From Winogradskyella psychrotolerans (lineage in GTDB: Bacteria > Bacteroidota > Bacteroidia > Flavobacteriales > Flavobacteriaceae), in NCBI RefSeq assembly GCF_018860545.1, contig NZ_JAHKPN010000046.1, positions 1 through 64,000 on the forward strand: a DNA stretch of 64,000 nucleotides, read 5' to 3'. Numbering within the stretch: position 1 is the first letter of the stretch; each line of letters opens with the position of its first letter. The notes below the pieces were generated by a model, which was not told the origin of the DNA, did no database searches, and saw only the letters and a program-made list of their open reading frames with translations. Position numbers and translations under genes: made by a program. Shown piece by piece: positions 50,466 to 61,400 of this stretch.

Positions 50466-52874
50466 CTAATTTCTTAACGGTTTCCCTTTAGTTAACATGT
50501 GTTGAATACGTTCCAATGTTTTACGTTCTGTACAAAGTGAAAGGAAAGCTTCACGTTCTAAATCCAATAAATATTGTTCCGTTACTTTGGTTGGTTCCGA
50601 TAAATCCCCACCAGCCATAACGTATGCTAGTTTATTGGCGATTTTCATATCGTGCTCAGAAATGTAATTCGAGTCTTCCATAGAATCTGTTCCTACCATA
50701 AACATTCCTAATGCTTGTTTACCAAGAACTAAAACATCATTTCGTTTCACCGGTTGTGTATAACCAGAATTAGCCATTAACATAGCGTGTTGTTTTGCAA
50801 CGGCAATTTGACGGTCTTTGTTCACCACAACAACATCTTTGCCTTTTTGAAGTAATCCTAAATCGAAAGCTTCATAAGCAGATGTCGAAACTTTTGCCAT
50901 ACCAATGGTTAAGAAATATTCTTGTAAAATATTTAATTGTACATCGCCTTTATGGAAAAGGTCTTGGGCTCTTAAAGCCATTTCTTTAGAACCTCCACCA
51001 CCAGGAATTACACCAACACCAAACTCTACAAGTCCCATGTACGTTTCTGCTGCTGCAACCACTTTATCAGCGTGAAGTGATAACTCACATCCTCCACCTA
51101 AAGCCATGCCATGTGGCGCAGAAATCGTTGGAATAGAAGAGTAGCGCATGCGCATCATGGTATCTTGGAAATATTTAATAGCCATGTTAAGCTCGTCATA
51201 TTCTTGTTCTGCAGCCATCATAAAAATCATGCCGATGTTTGCACCAACAGAGAAGTTTGCCCCTTGGTTCCCAACAACTAATCCAGCAAAATCTTTTTCT
51301 GCTAAATCAATACCTTTATTTATACCTGCAAGAACATCTCCACCAATCGTATTCATTTTAGACTGGAATTCAACATTTAAGATGCCGTCGCCTAGGTCTT
51401 CGATAACCACACCTGAGTTTTTAAAGACTTCGTTCGTTTTGCGAATATTGTCTAAAATGATGAAACTATCTTGACCAGGAATTTTTATTTGTGTTTGAGA
51501 CGGAATATCATAGAAATACGTTGCGCCTTCTTTTACGGTATAAAAAGATGTGCTTCCAGAAGCCAACATGTCGTTAACCCAAGCAGCAGGCTCTAAACCT
51601 TCGGCTTTCATTAATTCGATACCTTTTTCTACACCAATCGCATCCCAAATTTGAAAAGGACCGTGTTCCCACCCAAAACCAGCTTTCATCGCATCGTCAA
51701 TCTTGTAGAGCTCATCTGAAATTTCTGGAATACGGTTAGAAACGTAAGCGAATAATGCCGTGAAGCTTTTTCTGTAAAACTCACCAGCCTTATCTTTTCC
51801 ATTTACTAAGACTTTAAAACGATCCACAACTTTATCAATCGTTTTCGTAAGCTCTAAAGTGGCAAATTTTGCTTTTTTAGAAGCTCTGTATTCAAGTGTA
51901 TTTAAGTCTAATGATAAAATTTCAGAAGAACCATCTTCTCTTCTCACTTTCTTATAAAAACCTTGTCCGGTTTTACTTCCTAACCATTTATTTTCCATCA
52001 TGGTGTTGATGAAATCTGGCAATTCAAATAACTCTAAACGTTCATCTTTAGGGCAGTTTTCTCTAATACCGTTGGCCACGTGAACTAAAGTATCTAAACC
52101 TACAACATCTACTGTACGGAAGGTTGCCGATTTTTGACGACCAATAACAGGACCTGATAATTTATCTACTTCTTCGATAGTTAGATTTAAATCTTTAACC
52201 GCATGAAATAAACTTTGAATGCTGAAAATACCAATTCGATTTCCTATAAAAGCAGGAGTATCTTTAGCAATTACGGAAGTTTTACCTAAGAATTTCTCTC
52301 CATACTCATTTAAGAAATCTAAAACAGCTTGGTCTGTTTTAGGACCAGGAATGATTTCGAATAATTTTAAGTAACGTGCTGGATTAAAAAAGTGCGTGCC
52401 ACAGAAATGTTTCTGGAAATCGTCACTACGACCTTCACTCATAAAGTGAATTGGAATACCAGAAGTATTTGAGGTAATTAATGTACCTGGCTTACGGTAT
52501 TTCTCAAGTTTTTCAAAAACTTGTTGTTTAATGTCTAGTCTTTCGACAACAACTTCCATAATCCAATCGACATCAGCAACTTTGGCAATATCGTCTTCTA
52601 AGTTTCCTGTAGTGATTCTGCTTGCAAATGCTTGACTATAAATTGGTGAAGGTTTAGATTTTAAAGACGCTGTTAAAGCATCATTTACTAATCTGTTTCT
52701 TACAACTTTGTCTTCTAAAGTTAAACCTTTAGATTTCTCTTTGTCGTTAAGTTCTCTAGGTACGATGTCTAATAATAAAACATCAACACCAATATTGGCG
52801 AAATGACAAGCGATACCGCTTCCCATAATTCCTGATCCAATAATTGCTATTTTTTTAATTCTTCGTTTACTCAT
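50466..52874 (-). CDS. 3-hydroxyacyl-CoA dehydrogenase/enoyl-CoA hydratase (FadB/FadN-like)
   Basis: 802 residues. The NAD-binding dehydrogenase comes first (IAIIGSGIMGSGIACHFANIGVDVLLLD at about 8-35, then SNTSGIPI, CGTHFFNPARYLKLFEIIPG and FIGNRIGIF), followed by the C-terminal dehydrogenase domain, and the enoyl-CoA hydratase/crotonase domain last (about 490-680, HGMALGGGCELSLHADKVVAA and GLVEFGVGVIPGGGGSKEM). This order is that of FadN, the reverse of E. coli FadB. It performs hydration and NAD-dependent oxidation in beta-oxidation. It starts one base after the MarR regulator stop. Confidence 0.94.
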   Translation of the reverse strand: MSKRRIKKIAIIGSGIMGSGIACHFANIGVDVLLLDIVPRELNDKEKSKGLTLEDKVVRNRLVNDALTASLKSKPSPIYSQAFASRITTGNLEDDIAKVADVDWIMEVVVERLDIKQQVFEKLEKYRKPGTLITSNTSGIPIHFMSEGRSDDFQKHFCGTHFFNPARYLKLFEIIPGPKTDQAVLDFLNEYGEKFLGKTSVIAKDTPAFIGNRIGIFSIQSLFHAVKDLNLTIEEVDKLSGPVIGRQKSATFRTVDVVGLDTLVHVANGIRENCPKDERLELFELPDFINTMMENKWLGSKTGQGFYKKVRREDGSSEILSLDLNTLEYRASKKAKFATLELTKTIDKVVDRFKVLVNGKDKAGEFYRKSFTALFAYVSNRIPEISDELYKIDDAMKAGFGWEHGPFQIWDAIGVEKGIELMKAEGLEPAAWVNDMLASGSTSFYTVKEGATYFYDIPSQTQIKIPGQDSFIILDNIRKTNEVFKNSGVVIEDLGDGILNVEFQSKMNTIGGDVLAGINKGIDLAEKDFAGLVVGNQGANFSVGANIGMIFMMAAEQEYDELNMAIKYFQDTMMRMRYSSIPTISAPHGMALGGGCELSLHADKVVAAAETYMGLVEFGVGVIPGGGGSKEMALRAQDLFHKGDVQLNILQEYFLTIGMAKVSTSAYEAFDLGLLQKGKDVVVVNKDRQIAVAKQHAMLMANSGYTQPVKRNDVLVLGKQALGMFMVGTDSMEDSNYISEHDMKIANKLAYVMAGGDLSEPTKVTEQYLLDLEREAFLSLCTERKTLERIQHMLTKGKPLRN

Positions 52875-52875
52875 C

Positions 52876-53331
52876 TTATTTTAAAATGTGTTCTTTTTTA
52901 TTGTAAATCTGTTTATTTGAAATCATATTATTTATGACTTCGGCAACTTTGTAAAAGTTATTTAGTTCTTCTGTAGAGATATTATTTTTTATAGTTTCAT
53001 CAAAGGTTAAAACCTTCTCCTTTGATAAAGCTCTTTTTTTTCGACCAAAATCCGTTAAAAAAATTAGAACGCCACGACCATCTTCAGGATTTGGCTTACG
53101 TTCTATGAGGCCTTTGGCTTCCATTGTTTTTAAAGTCCTAGATAGACTTGTCGCTTCCATTCCCATTTTTGGACCTAATGATGTTGAAGGAGTTCCTTTT
53201 TCTGGATCAATACTTAATAATGCAAATCCAGTGGCCATTGTTGTCCCAAATTCAGACGCCTCTTCATTGTACATTTTGTTGACCGCTAACCATGTGGTTC
53301 TAAGGACGTAGTCGATGGTTTTATCTTTCAT
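52876..53331 (-). CDS. MarR family regulator of the beta-oxidation operon
   Basis: 151 residues. Winged-helix core with TSLGPKMGMEATSLSRTLKTMEAKGLIERKPNPEDGRGVLIFLTDFG: recognition helix followed by the DxR wing. It is the first gene of the operon, one base before the fadN-like gene. A palindrome just upstream of its -7 element is a likely autoregulatory site. By analogy with other MarR proteins at fatty-acid operons it probably senses acyl-CoA or a related lipid; that is inference. Confidence 0.9.
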   Translation of the reverse strand: MKDKTIDYVLRTTWLAVNKMYNEEASEFGTTMATGFALLSIDPEKGTPSTSLGPKMGMEATSLSRTLKTMEAKGLIERKPNPEDGRGVLIFLTDFGRKKRALSKEKVLTFDETIKNNISTEELNNFYKVAEVINNMISNKQIYNKKEHILK

Positions 53332-53348
53332 GTATTACATTTGAGTAC

Positions 53349-53379
53349 CAAATATAATGAAAAATACTATGCGTGCATA
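53349..53379 (-). promoter_or_regulatory. Promoter and probable MarR operator
   Basis: Minus-strand -7 element TATATTTG (53349-53356), 18 bp before the marR start codon. A perfect palindrome TATGC-GT-GCATA (53368-53379) lies immediately upstream of it, between the usual -33 and -7 positions, where a bound dimer would block transcription. Confidence 0.5.
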
Positions 53380-53647
53380 ATAAATATTTAAAAATTTTAT
53401 TTCGGTTATGTTAAATTTAATGTTGTTATTCTGAAATAAATAAGTTTTAAAGACTTCTTTTTTGAGAATATGATAATAATTAAAGAAACTTATAATAGGA
53501 AGAATACTAGTTAACAACGTATAGCATGACTACTCTGAATCGTGAATAATATCATGTCGTCATTTTTATAAACTAAGCAATAAAAACAAACAGATACACT
53601 CTAGTATGGTAACTGTTTGTTTAAGGATTTATTAATTGCAAGTTATC
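53380..53647. other. Gene-free stretch downstream of the ligase gene
   Basis: Between the marR promoter and the stop of the acyl-CoA ligase gene. AT-rich, no coding frame, hairpin or RNA gene recognised. Confidence 0.4.
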
Positions 53648-55420
53648 TTAAGTTCTATAGATTTTATCATACAGATCTTGGTATATACCGATTATAATAG
53701 CACGTTTCATTTTTAAAGTGGGAGTAAGTTGACCACCCTCTATAGACCAAATATCAGGAGTGAGTTCAAAACGTTTGATTTGTTCCCATTTGCCAAAATG
53801 CTTATTATATTTGTCAACTTCTTGTTGAATACGTTTAATCACAATTTCTGAGCTAGCAATTTCGGCATTCGTTTTACCGACGTTATTATTTTTCAGGTCA
53901 ATCCAATCACGTATAAAATCAAAGTTTGGTTGTATTAAAGCGGCTGGCATTTTTTCACCTTCACCCACAACCATAATCTGTTCGATGAAAAGCGATTGTT
54001 TCATATCATTTTCTAAAAGTGGTGGAATAACGTATTTACCACCAGAGGTCTTGAACATTTCCTTTTTACGACCAGTAATTTTTAAGAACCCATCCGCATC
54101 TATTTCCCCTTTGTCTCCAGTGTGAAAATAGTCTCCTGACATAACTTCAGCTGTTTTCTCAGGGTCTTTATAATAGCCTAACATGACATTAGGTCCTTTA
54201 ATTAAAAGTTCTCCATCCTCGGCGATTTTAACCTCTACATTATCTATAGGTTTACCAACAGTACCCACTCTGTACATATGGTCTCGATATAAACCAACAG
54301 CGACTACAGGTGATGTTTCTGTTAAGCCATACCCTTCCATAACTCTCATTTTAGCAGCTCCAAATATTCTTGCTAAACGAGGTTGTAGTGCGGCACTTCC
54401 AGAAACCATAGTTCTTAACTCACCACCAAGCGCGTCTCTCCATTTGCTAAAAATAAGTTTATTAGCAATTTTCAACTGCAACTCATACCAAGGTCCATTG
54501 GCACCATAAGGTTCCCAGCGTTCTCCTAAGCTTACTGCCCAAAAGAATAACACCTTCTTAATACCAGATAATTCATCTCCTTTAAGCATTATTTTGTCGA
54601 AAACTTTTTCGAGTAATCGTGGCACAACACTCATTAAATTGGGATTAATCTCTTTGGCATTATCCCCAATTTTGTCTATACCTTCTGCAAAGTAAATGGA
54701 CATTCCAGCATATTGATATACATATATTAAAACACGTTCAAAAACGTGACAAATAGGTAAGAAGCTTAATATTCTATTTTCACCTGGTACAATCGGTACT
54801 CTTGGCGAACTATCTAACGCGTTGCTTGTGATATTCCAATGCGAAAGCATAACACCTTTCGGTTTTCCTGTGGTACCAGAGGTGTAAATTATAGTCGCTA
54901 AATCTGTAGATTTTACAGCATCTTTTCTTAATTCTACTTCAGGTTGATTACTGTCGTCTTTACCAAGTTCTAATAACTCGGAATAATGTTTGCAGCCTTC
55001 GATATGATTAAAAGAATAGACTTCCTTTATTTTCGTATTCGCTTGTACTTGTTTCACTTTATCAAATACCTCATTATCGGAGACAAAACAGTAAATAGAC
55101 TCACTATGATTTAAAACGTATTCATAATCTTCGGCAGAAATCGTTGGATATATAGGGATATTTTGTGCTCCTAGTTGAAGAATTCCAATATCCATAATAT
55201 TCCATTCCGTCCGATTGGTAGATGATATCACTGCAATTTTATCGTCTTTCTGCACACCTAAACGCAATAACGCCCTACTCATTGCATTCGATTTATCTAT
55301 ATACTCTTGGGTAGATATTGACTCCCATTTGCCATTGTATTTGGTAACGAGTGCATTAGGGTTTGGTTTGTGTTGTAATTGGTAATATGGGAAATCAAAA
55401 AGTCTTGTTACTTGGGTCAT
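53648..55420 (-). CDS. Long-chain fatty acid-CoA ligase (AMP-forming)
   Basis: 590 residues. ANL-superfamily motifs are in order: the P-loop TIIYTSGTTGKPKGVMLSHWN in two overlapping pieces (about 177-197), GYGLTETSPV, the HTGDKGEIDADGFLKITGRKKEMFKTSGGKYV region with the hinge Asp and Lys, and a long insertion typical of FadD15/AMP-binding long-chain ligases. It activates fatty acids to acyl-CoA with ATP, feeding the beta-oxidation genes encoded just downstream on the same strand. It has its own promoter region, since 316 bp separate it from the marR start. Confidence 0.92.
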   Translation of the reverse strand: MTQVTRLFDFPYYQLQHKPNPNALVTKYNGKWESISTQEYIDKSNAMSRALLRLGVQKDDKIAVISSTNRTEWNIMDIGILQLGAQNIPIYPTISAEDYEYVLNHSESIYCFVSDNEVFDKVKQVQANTKIKEVYSFNHIEGCKHYSELLELGKDDSNQPEVELRKDAVKSTDLATIIYTSGTTGKPKGVMLSHWNITSNALDSSPRVPIVPGENRILSFLPICHVFERVLIYVYQYAGMSIYFAEGIDKIGDNAKEINPNLMSVVPRLLEKVFDKIMLKGDELSGIKKVLFFWAVSLGERWEPYGANGPWYELQLKIANKLIFSKWRDALGGELRTMVSGSAALQPRLARIFGAAKMRVMEGYGLTETSPVVAVGLYRDHMYRVGTVGKPIDNVEVKIAEDGELLIKGPNVMLGYYKDPEKTAEVMSGDYFHTGDKGEIDADGFLKITGRKKEMFKTSGGKYVIPPLLENDMKQSLFIEQIMVVGEGEKMPAALIQPNFDFIRDWIDLKNNNVGKTNAEIASSEIVIKRIQQEVDKYNKHFGKWEQIKRFELTPDIWSIEGGQLTPTLKMKRAIIIGIYQDLYDKIYRT

Positions 55421-55616
55421 GTCAATTGGCGCTTATTTAATATAGAGATATTACGAAAATATAAAAATTAAAGTTATAAAATATAAAATTAATATTGTTG
55501 ATGTAAATTAATTGATAATATGCTAATTTGTTGTTGTTTTCTGCAAAATTTAATATTGGTTTGGTGAATTCAATAATTATGGAGTTATTTTTTTGTTAAA
55601 GCTGTAATTATTTTTA

Positions 55617-55645
55617 TATATTTGGTTAACCAGTTTGGTTAACCA
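55617..55645 (+). promoter_or_regulatory. Promoter and double palindromic operator of the alginate lyase gene
   Basis: -7 element TATATTTG (55617-55624) with a TTG 21 bp upstream (55593-55595). It is overlapped and followed by two copies of the palindrome TGGTTAACCA (55623-55632 and 55636-55645, 13 bp apart). The core resembles the TTGGTATACCAA site of GntR/FadR-type uronate regulators. Position over the start site implies repression. Confidence 0.6.
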
Positions 55646-55694
55646 ATTATAAAGTGTTGAAATTAATACCAATAACTAAATAAATTAATCAATT

Positions 55695-58334
55695 ATGAAA
55701 ACTTTTTACAATTTAAAGTCTCGGACTTTCTATGTATTAACGATTGCATTATTCTCTACAATTAGTGCGATTTCTCAAACGACCTATAATATCCCCAATT
55801 TGGATGATATTGATGAACTTGAAGACTTATTTGAAACTCTTGAAGCAGGAGATACTGTTATTTTAGCGGACGGAGTTTATGATGATGATGATAGAATTAA
55901 GTTTTCACCTACTGCAGGTACTGCGGCTATGCCAATAACATTTAGAGCAGAAACTCCTGGTGGAGTTAGATTTACTGGAGGTATGCAATTGAGTATTGGC
56001 GGAGATCACGTTGTAGTTGATGGCTTTTATTGGGATGGCGGTTTTGGATCTAGCGTTGTCATCGAATTTAGAGATGGAGAAAACTATGCTAATTATAGTA
56101 CCCTTCAAAATTGTGCAATGGATGGTCTAGCTGTTGAAAGTCCATCAGCAGGAACAAGTACAAAACATAACTGGGTTATGTTATACGGTACTTATAATAC
56201 GGTAATTAACTGTTCCTTTATGAATAAGGAAAGTTCTGGAAATATGATTTTAGTAGAACTTGCTTATAACGCCTATCCTCCTGTGGAAGATGACGAGCCT
56301 GAAATAAACACCAGCTGCGATATTGTAGGCCATACTATAAGTAATAATTATTTTTATAAGTATGAAAAAATTGATGCGAGTTTATCTAATTCAGGTGATA
56401 GTGAAACGATTCGGATAGGTACGAGTTCATATCAAAATGTAGATAGTAGCGTTATGGTGAGTAATAACTATTTTGTTGAAGCTGATGGTGAAAACGAAAT
56501 TATTACTAATAAAAGTAAAAATAACTCCTACATCAATAATACCTTTAGAAGAAGTAGAGGGTCTTTAGTGCTTCGACATGGTTCTAATGCTACAGTTGAA
56601 GGGAATTATTTTTTAGGTGAAAATGTTGATGGCACTGGTGGAATCAGAATTGTGGATAGTGAGCATACCATTACAAATAATTATATTCAAGATTGTATCA
56701 CAGTTGTTGATCAATCCATATGGAATAACGGTATTACATTTTTGGGAGGAAGCTCAAACAACTCCGTCCCATGTACATCTGACAATACATCAAGTGATTA
56801 TCAAAAAGTTGTAGATATTAATGTATCTAACAATACCATTATAAATACAAATGCCCCTTTATTTTATAATACCGATAAAGGCTCCACCGACCCAACAGGA
56901 ATTGTATCGAATAACTTAATTTATTATACGGATGGCAATTCAAACATAACAGAGATACTCACTGGTGATACAGCGAGTTCATATGCGGATCTTGGTACAA
57001 CTTTAGAATACTCAGGAAACGTTTATTCAGGAGCTGCATTAGGTGAAACTAACCTTGGGTTTTCAGAAGAAACGGGAATTGTAGCGACGCCTAATGGTGA
57101 GATATTTACATTTTCCGGTCTTGGATCTGAAAATAAAGGTGCTGATATGGGTATTTACGAACCTACAACTGATGCTATGGTAGGTTATGGCATTGGTGCT
57201 TGTTTCTTAAATAATTTAGGTGAAAGTATAATGGATGGAGATTGTACTATTGAAATACCAGAATCGTTAACAATTAGTGGTTTATCTGCGCTTGATCCTG
57301 GTGCTGGTAGTTATGATGTTTCGGTCAATGCAAATGTAAGTTGGTTAGCGGTTTCTAACGATGCTTGGATATCATTAGATGTGAGCTCAGGGACTGGTGA
57401 TGCCGTAGTTGAAATTTCAGTAACCGAAAATAGTGATACTAATAGTAGATCTGGTTCTGTAACATTTACTCAAGACGACGTAACTGATGGTATCGTTAGA
57501 ATTTTGAACATAACACAAGATGGTGCCGATTTAACAGATTTATATGATTTAATTAATACAGGAGTTGAAGGTGAAGATCCTGTCACAATTCATTCGTTTT
57601 CTCAACAGGAAGTGGATCTCGATGCTGATCCACCAAAGACGAATTATGCCTATAATACTTTAGATAAAGATACAGGGACGCAATGGACTGCATCAGATGG
57701 TTCAATTCTAGCAGGCGATTTTAAAGGTGATGGTGAATATGTTATTTTTGATTTAGATGGTGAATATGAACTTGATTTAATACAAATTGCTACAGATGAT
57801 AAGGCAGATCCTTATGGTATACAATTTTGGGTATCTACTACAGGAACAGACCCTTCAGATTTTACCATGGTTTTACCAACTACGGCGGATGATTTATTAA
57901 TTACTACAACTACAGGTACACGAGATGATTTTGATCAGTATGAAGTTTCAGTTAATGCACGTTATGTAAAACTCATGAGTTACGGAAGATTCAATACAGC
58001 CGGAGACGACAGGGTCAGTGCATGGTCTAATATTACTGAAGTAGAGTTTTTCGGTTCTCAAGTGTTATCTGTAAGTGAGGCTGAGATACAAAAGAATGTT
58101 TCACTCTATCCAAATCCTGTTAAGAATAATTTAAATATTAAAGTTTTAAATAATATTCAAATGGATGATGCTAAACTCTATAGTTTAGATGGTAAATTAA
58201 TTATGAATATGAAGCTAGAGTCTTCTAATTCGGAATTCTCAATAGATCTAACAGAACTAAGTAGTGGAAGCTATATTCTCAACCTTTCAGCTTTAGACGG
58301 CACTAATTTTTCTAAATTAATTATAAAAGAATAG
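55695..58334 (+). CDS. PL6 alginate lyase, T9SS-secreted, multidomain
   Basis: 879 residues with a signal peptide (FYVLTIALFSTISAIS-Q). Residues about 30-440 form the right-handed beta-helix of PL6/chondroitinase B lyases. Catalytic Lys273 (TNKSKNN) and Arg294 (LVLRHG) are 21 residues apart, as in chondroitinase B, and EGNYFLGE follows. A BACON domain (about 520-612) ends in ILNITQDGA; an F5/8 type C or CBM32-like domain covers about 630-780; the last 75 residues are a T9SS type A sorting domain (NVSLYPNPVKNNL). It degrades alginate by beta-elimination at the cell surface or outside. It is a single gene with palindromic operators upstream; no SusCD pair is adjacent. Confidence 0.9.
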   Translation: MKTFYNLKSRTFYVLTIALFSTISAISQTTYNIPNLDDIDELEDLFETLEAGDTVILADGVYDDDDRIKFSPTAGTAAMPITFRAETPGGVRFTGGMQLSIGGDHVVVDGFYWDGGFGSSVVIEFRDGENYANYSTLQNCAMDGLAVESPSAGTSTKHNWVMLYGTYNTVINCSFMNKESSGNMILVELAYNAYPPVEDDEPEINTSCDIVGHTISNNYFYKYEKIDASLSNSGDSETIRIGTSSYQNVDSSVMVSNNYFVEADGENEIITNKSKNNSYINNTFRRSRGSLVLRHGSNATVEGNYFLGENVDGTGGIRIVDSEHTITNNYIQDCITVVDQSIWNNGITFLGGSSNNSVPCTSDNTSSDYQKVVDINVSNNTIINTNAPLFYNTDKGSTDPTGIVSNNLIYYTDGNSNITEILTGDTASSYADLGTTLEYSGNVYSGAALGETNLGFSEETGIVATPNGEIFTFSGLGSENKGADMGIYEPTTDAMVGYGIGACFLNNLGESIMDGDCTIEIPESLTISGLSALDPGAGSYDVSVNANVSWLAVSNDAWISLDVSSGTGDAVVEISVTENSDTNSRSGSVTFTQDDVTDGIVRILNITQDGADLTDLYDLINTGVEGEDPVTIHSFSQQEVDLDADPPKTNYAYNTLDKDTGTQWTASDGSILAGDFKGDGEYVIFDLDGEYELDLIQIATDDKADPYGIQFWVSTTGTDPSDFTMVLPTTADDLLITTTTGTRDDFDQYEVSVNARYVKLMSYGRFNTAGDDRVSAWSNITEVEFFGSQVLSVSEAEIQKNVSLYPNPVKNNLNIKVLNNIQMDDAKLYSLDGKLIMNMKLESSNSEFSIDLTELSSGSYILNLSALDGTNFSKLIIKE

Positions 58335-58359
58335 TAGCTTAAATTGTTATTATAACAAC

Positions 58360-58395
58360 AAAAAAAAGCTCTTACATTTTGTAAGAGCTTTTTTA
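58360..58395. terminator. Bidirectional terminator between the lyase gene and purL
   Basis: AGCTCTTAC / GTAAGAGCT stem (58367-58375 and 58381-58389) with a five-base loop, an A run on the left and T run on the right, serving both convergent genes. Confidence 0.9.
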
Positions 58396-58406
58396 TTAGT
58401 TTAAGA

Positions 58407-61400
58407 TTATTTGGTAATCCACTTTCTTGCATTCACAAAGGCTTCTAACCAAGGCGATACGTCATCTTTTCTATCTTGTGGGTAATTCGCCCAATTCCAT
58501 TGAAAAATAGAGCGTTCTATATGTGGCATTGTCGCTAAATGGCGTCCGGTTTTATCGCAAAGCATTGCGGTATTAAAATCAGAACCGTTAGGATTTGCAG
58601 GATATTCCGCATAACCATATTTAGCAACAATATTGTATTTGTCTTCTGCATATGGAAGCTTAAATTTGCCTTCACCATGAGAAATCCAAACCCCTAAAGT
58701 ACTTCCGGCTAAACTAGAGAGCATTACCGAATTATTCTCTTGAATCTTAACCGATGTAAAGCCACTCTCATGTTTATGTGAATCGTTATAAGTCATTTTA
58801 CCGTGAATCTCGTGCTCTGGATTAACGAGGTCTAGTTCCATCCAAAGTTGGCAACCATTACAAATACCAACAGACAATGTATCTTCACGCTTAAAGAAAT
58901 CATTAATCACTTTATTGGCTTTCTCATTGTATTTTATAGCTCCAGCCCAACCTTTCGCTGAACCTAAAACATCAGAATTACTAAAACCACCAACGGCTCC
59001 TAAAAACTGAATATCTTCTAAGGTTTCTCTGCCAGAAATTAAATCCGTCATATGCACATCCTTCACATCAAAACCCGCTAAATACATGGCATTTGCCATT
59101 TCTCGCTCTGAATTTGAACCTTTTTCTCTAAGAATGGCTGCTTTTGGTCTAGAATTAGGTGTGCCAATACTATCCTTTAACTGGCCTGTAAAATGATTTG
59201 GGAACGTAAAGTCTAATGCTTGATGTTTATAATTATCAAAGCGGTCTTTAGCTAATCCATTTGCCGTTTGTTTTTGGTCGAGTAGGTAAGAGGTTTTAAA
59301 CCACATATCTCGCAATCTTGAAACGGTCATCGTAAAGACTTGGTCATTATTAATAATGCCTAAAACATCACTTTCAGTGACTTTACCTAGTTTATGAAAT
59401 GTAATATCTGCATTTGATAACGCCGTTTCAATAGTGTCATCACTTTCAGCTTGAATTACGATACCAGCATTTTCAGCAAAGAGCACTTTAAAGGCATCTT
59501 TTTCGTTTAGGCTTGTAATATCTAACTCAGCTCCTAAATTAGTATCAGCAAAACATAATTCTAATAAAGTGGTAATTAATCCACCAGAAGCCACATCGTG
59601 ACCTGCAACAATTTGATTGTCTTTTATTAAATCTTGAATGGTATTAAATACCGTTTTTACGTACGTTGCACTTTTAATATTAGGAGTGGTATTTCCTATT
59701 TTATTGTTGATTTGCGCAAAAGAACTTCCACCTAATTCATAAGAATCTTGAGAAATATTGATGTAGTATATGGATCCTTTTCCTTTTTTGAAAACGGGTT
59801 CTACAACTTTAGTAATATCATTACAATTAGCGGCGGCAGAAATAATCACGGTTCCAGGAGAAATGACATCACCATCAGGATATTTCTGTTTCATGGATAA
59901 TGAATCTTTTCCTGTTGGTACATTAATACCTAAGTCGATTGAAAATTCTGAGATCGCTTTTACAGCCTCATATAAACGTGCATCTTCACCTTCATTTTTA
60001 CAAGGCCACATCCAGTTGGCAGATAAGGATACACTTTTTATGCCATCTTTAAGAGGTGCCCACATAATGTTAGTTAAAGCTTCCGCTATTGAATTGCGAC
60101 TACCAGCTTCCGGATTAATTAATCCTGAAATAGGTGAGTGTCCAATTGATGTTGCAATACCTTCTTTACCTTTAAAGTCGAGTGCCATAACTCCAACATT
60201 ATTTAAAGGGATTTGTAATGGTCCAACACATTGCTGTTTGGCTACTTTACCACCAACACAACGGTCTACTTTATTTGTTAACCAATCTTTAGAGGCAACG
60301 GCTTCAAGTTGTAACACTTGGTCTAAATAGTCGTAGAAATTTTTAGTGTTATACGAAATTCCAGAATATTCCTTTTCAACCGTAACATCATTCATTATAG
60401 TTTTAGGAGAGCTCCCAAACATATCCTCTAAGGCTAAATCCATTGGCTTCTGGCCTGTCATTTTAGACTCAAAAGTAAATCGGTGTTTTCCGGTGACTTC
60501 ACCAACATCGTAAATAGGAGACCGTTCTCTGTCTGCTATTTTATGTAAGGTATCTAAATGTTTGTCACCAATAACTAATCCCATACGTTCTTGAGATTCG
60601 TTACCAATAATTTCTTTAGCCGACAATGTTGGATCACCAACAGGTAATTTATCTAAATCGATGTTTCCACCAGTATCTTCAACAAGTTCTGATAAACAAT
60701 TTAAGTGTCCACCTGCTCCATGATCGTGAATAGAAACAATAAAATTTTCATCACTTTCTACCATGCCACGAACGGCATTTGCAGCACGTTTTTGCATTTC
60801 TGGGTTAGATCGTTGTACCGCATTTAACTCAATACCTGATGCCAAAGCACCAGTGTCTGCAGAAGAAACCGCAGCTCCTCCCATACCAATTCTATAATTA
60901 TCACCGCCGAGGATGACGATTTTATCGCCTTCTTTCGGAACATCTTTCAAGGCTTGGTCGGCTTTTCCATAACCAATTCCACCAGCTTGCATAATCACTT
61001 TATCGTAACCAATTTTACCGTTGGTATCTTGGTGTTCAAAAGTTAAAACAGATCCGCATATTAACGGTTGACCAAATTTATTTCCAAAATCAGAGGCTCC
61101 ATTACTGGCTTTAATCAAAATATCCATTGGAGTTTGGTATAACCATTTGCGCTCAGGAAATGCTTTTTCCCAAGGACGCTCGTCGTTTAATCTTGAATAT
61201 GAGGTCATGTAAACTGCAGTACCAGCTAAAGGTAAAGAGCCTTTTCCGCCAGCTAATCGATCTCTAATTTCTCCACCGGATCCTGTTGCAGCACCATTAA
61301 ATGGTTCAACGGTTGTTGGGAAATTATGCGTTTCAGCTTTTAGTGAAATTACAGATTCGTAATCTTTTGTGGTATAATAATCTGGGATGTCAGCACGTTG

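Noticed and set aside
59770..60330. 186-residue open frame antisense to purL
   Set aside because: purL is unmistakable through this region; the antisense frame is a by-product of its composition.
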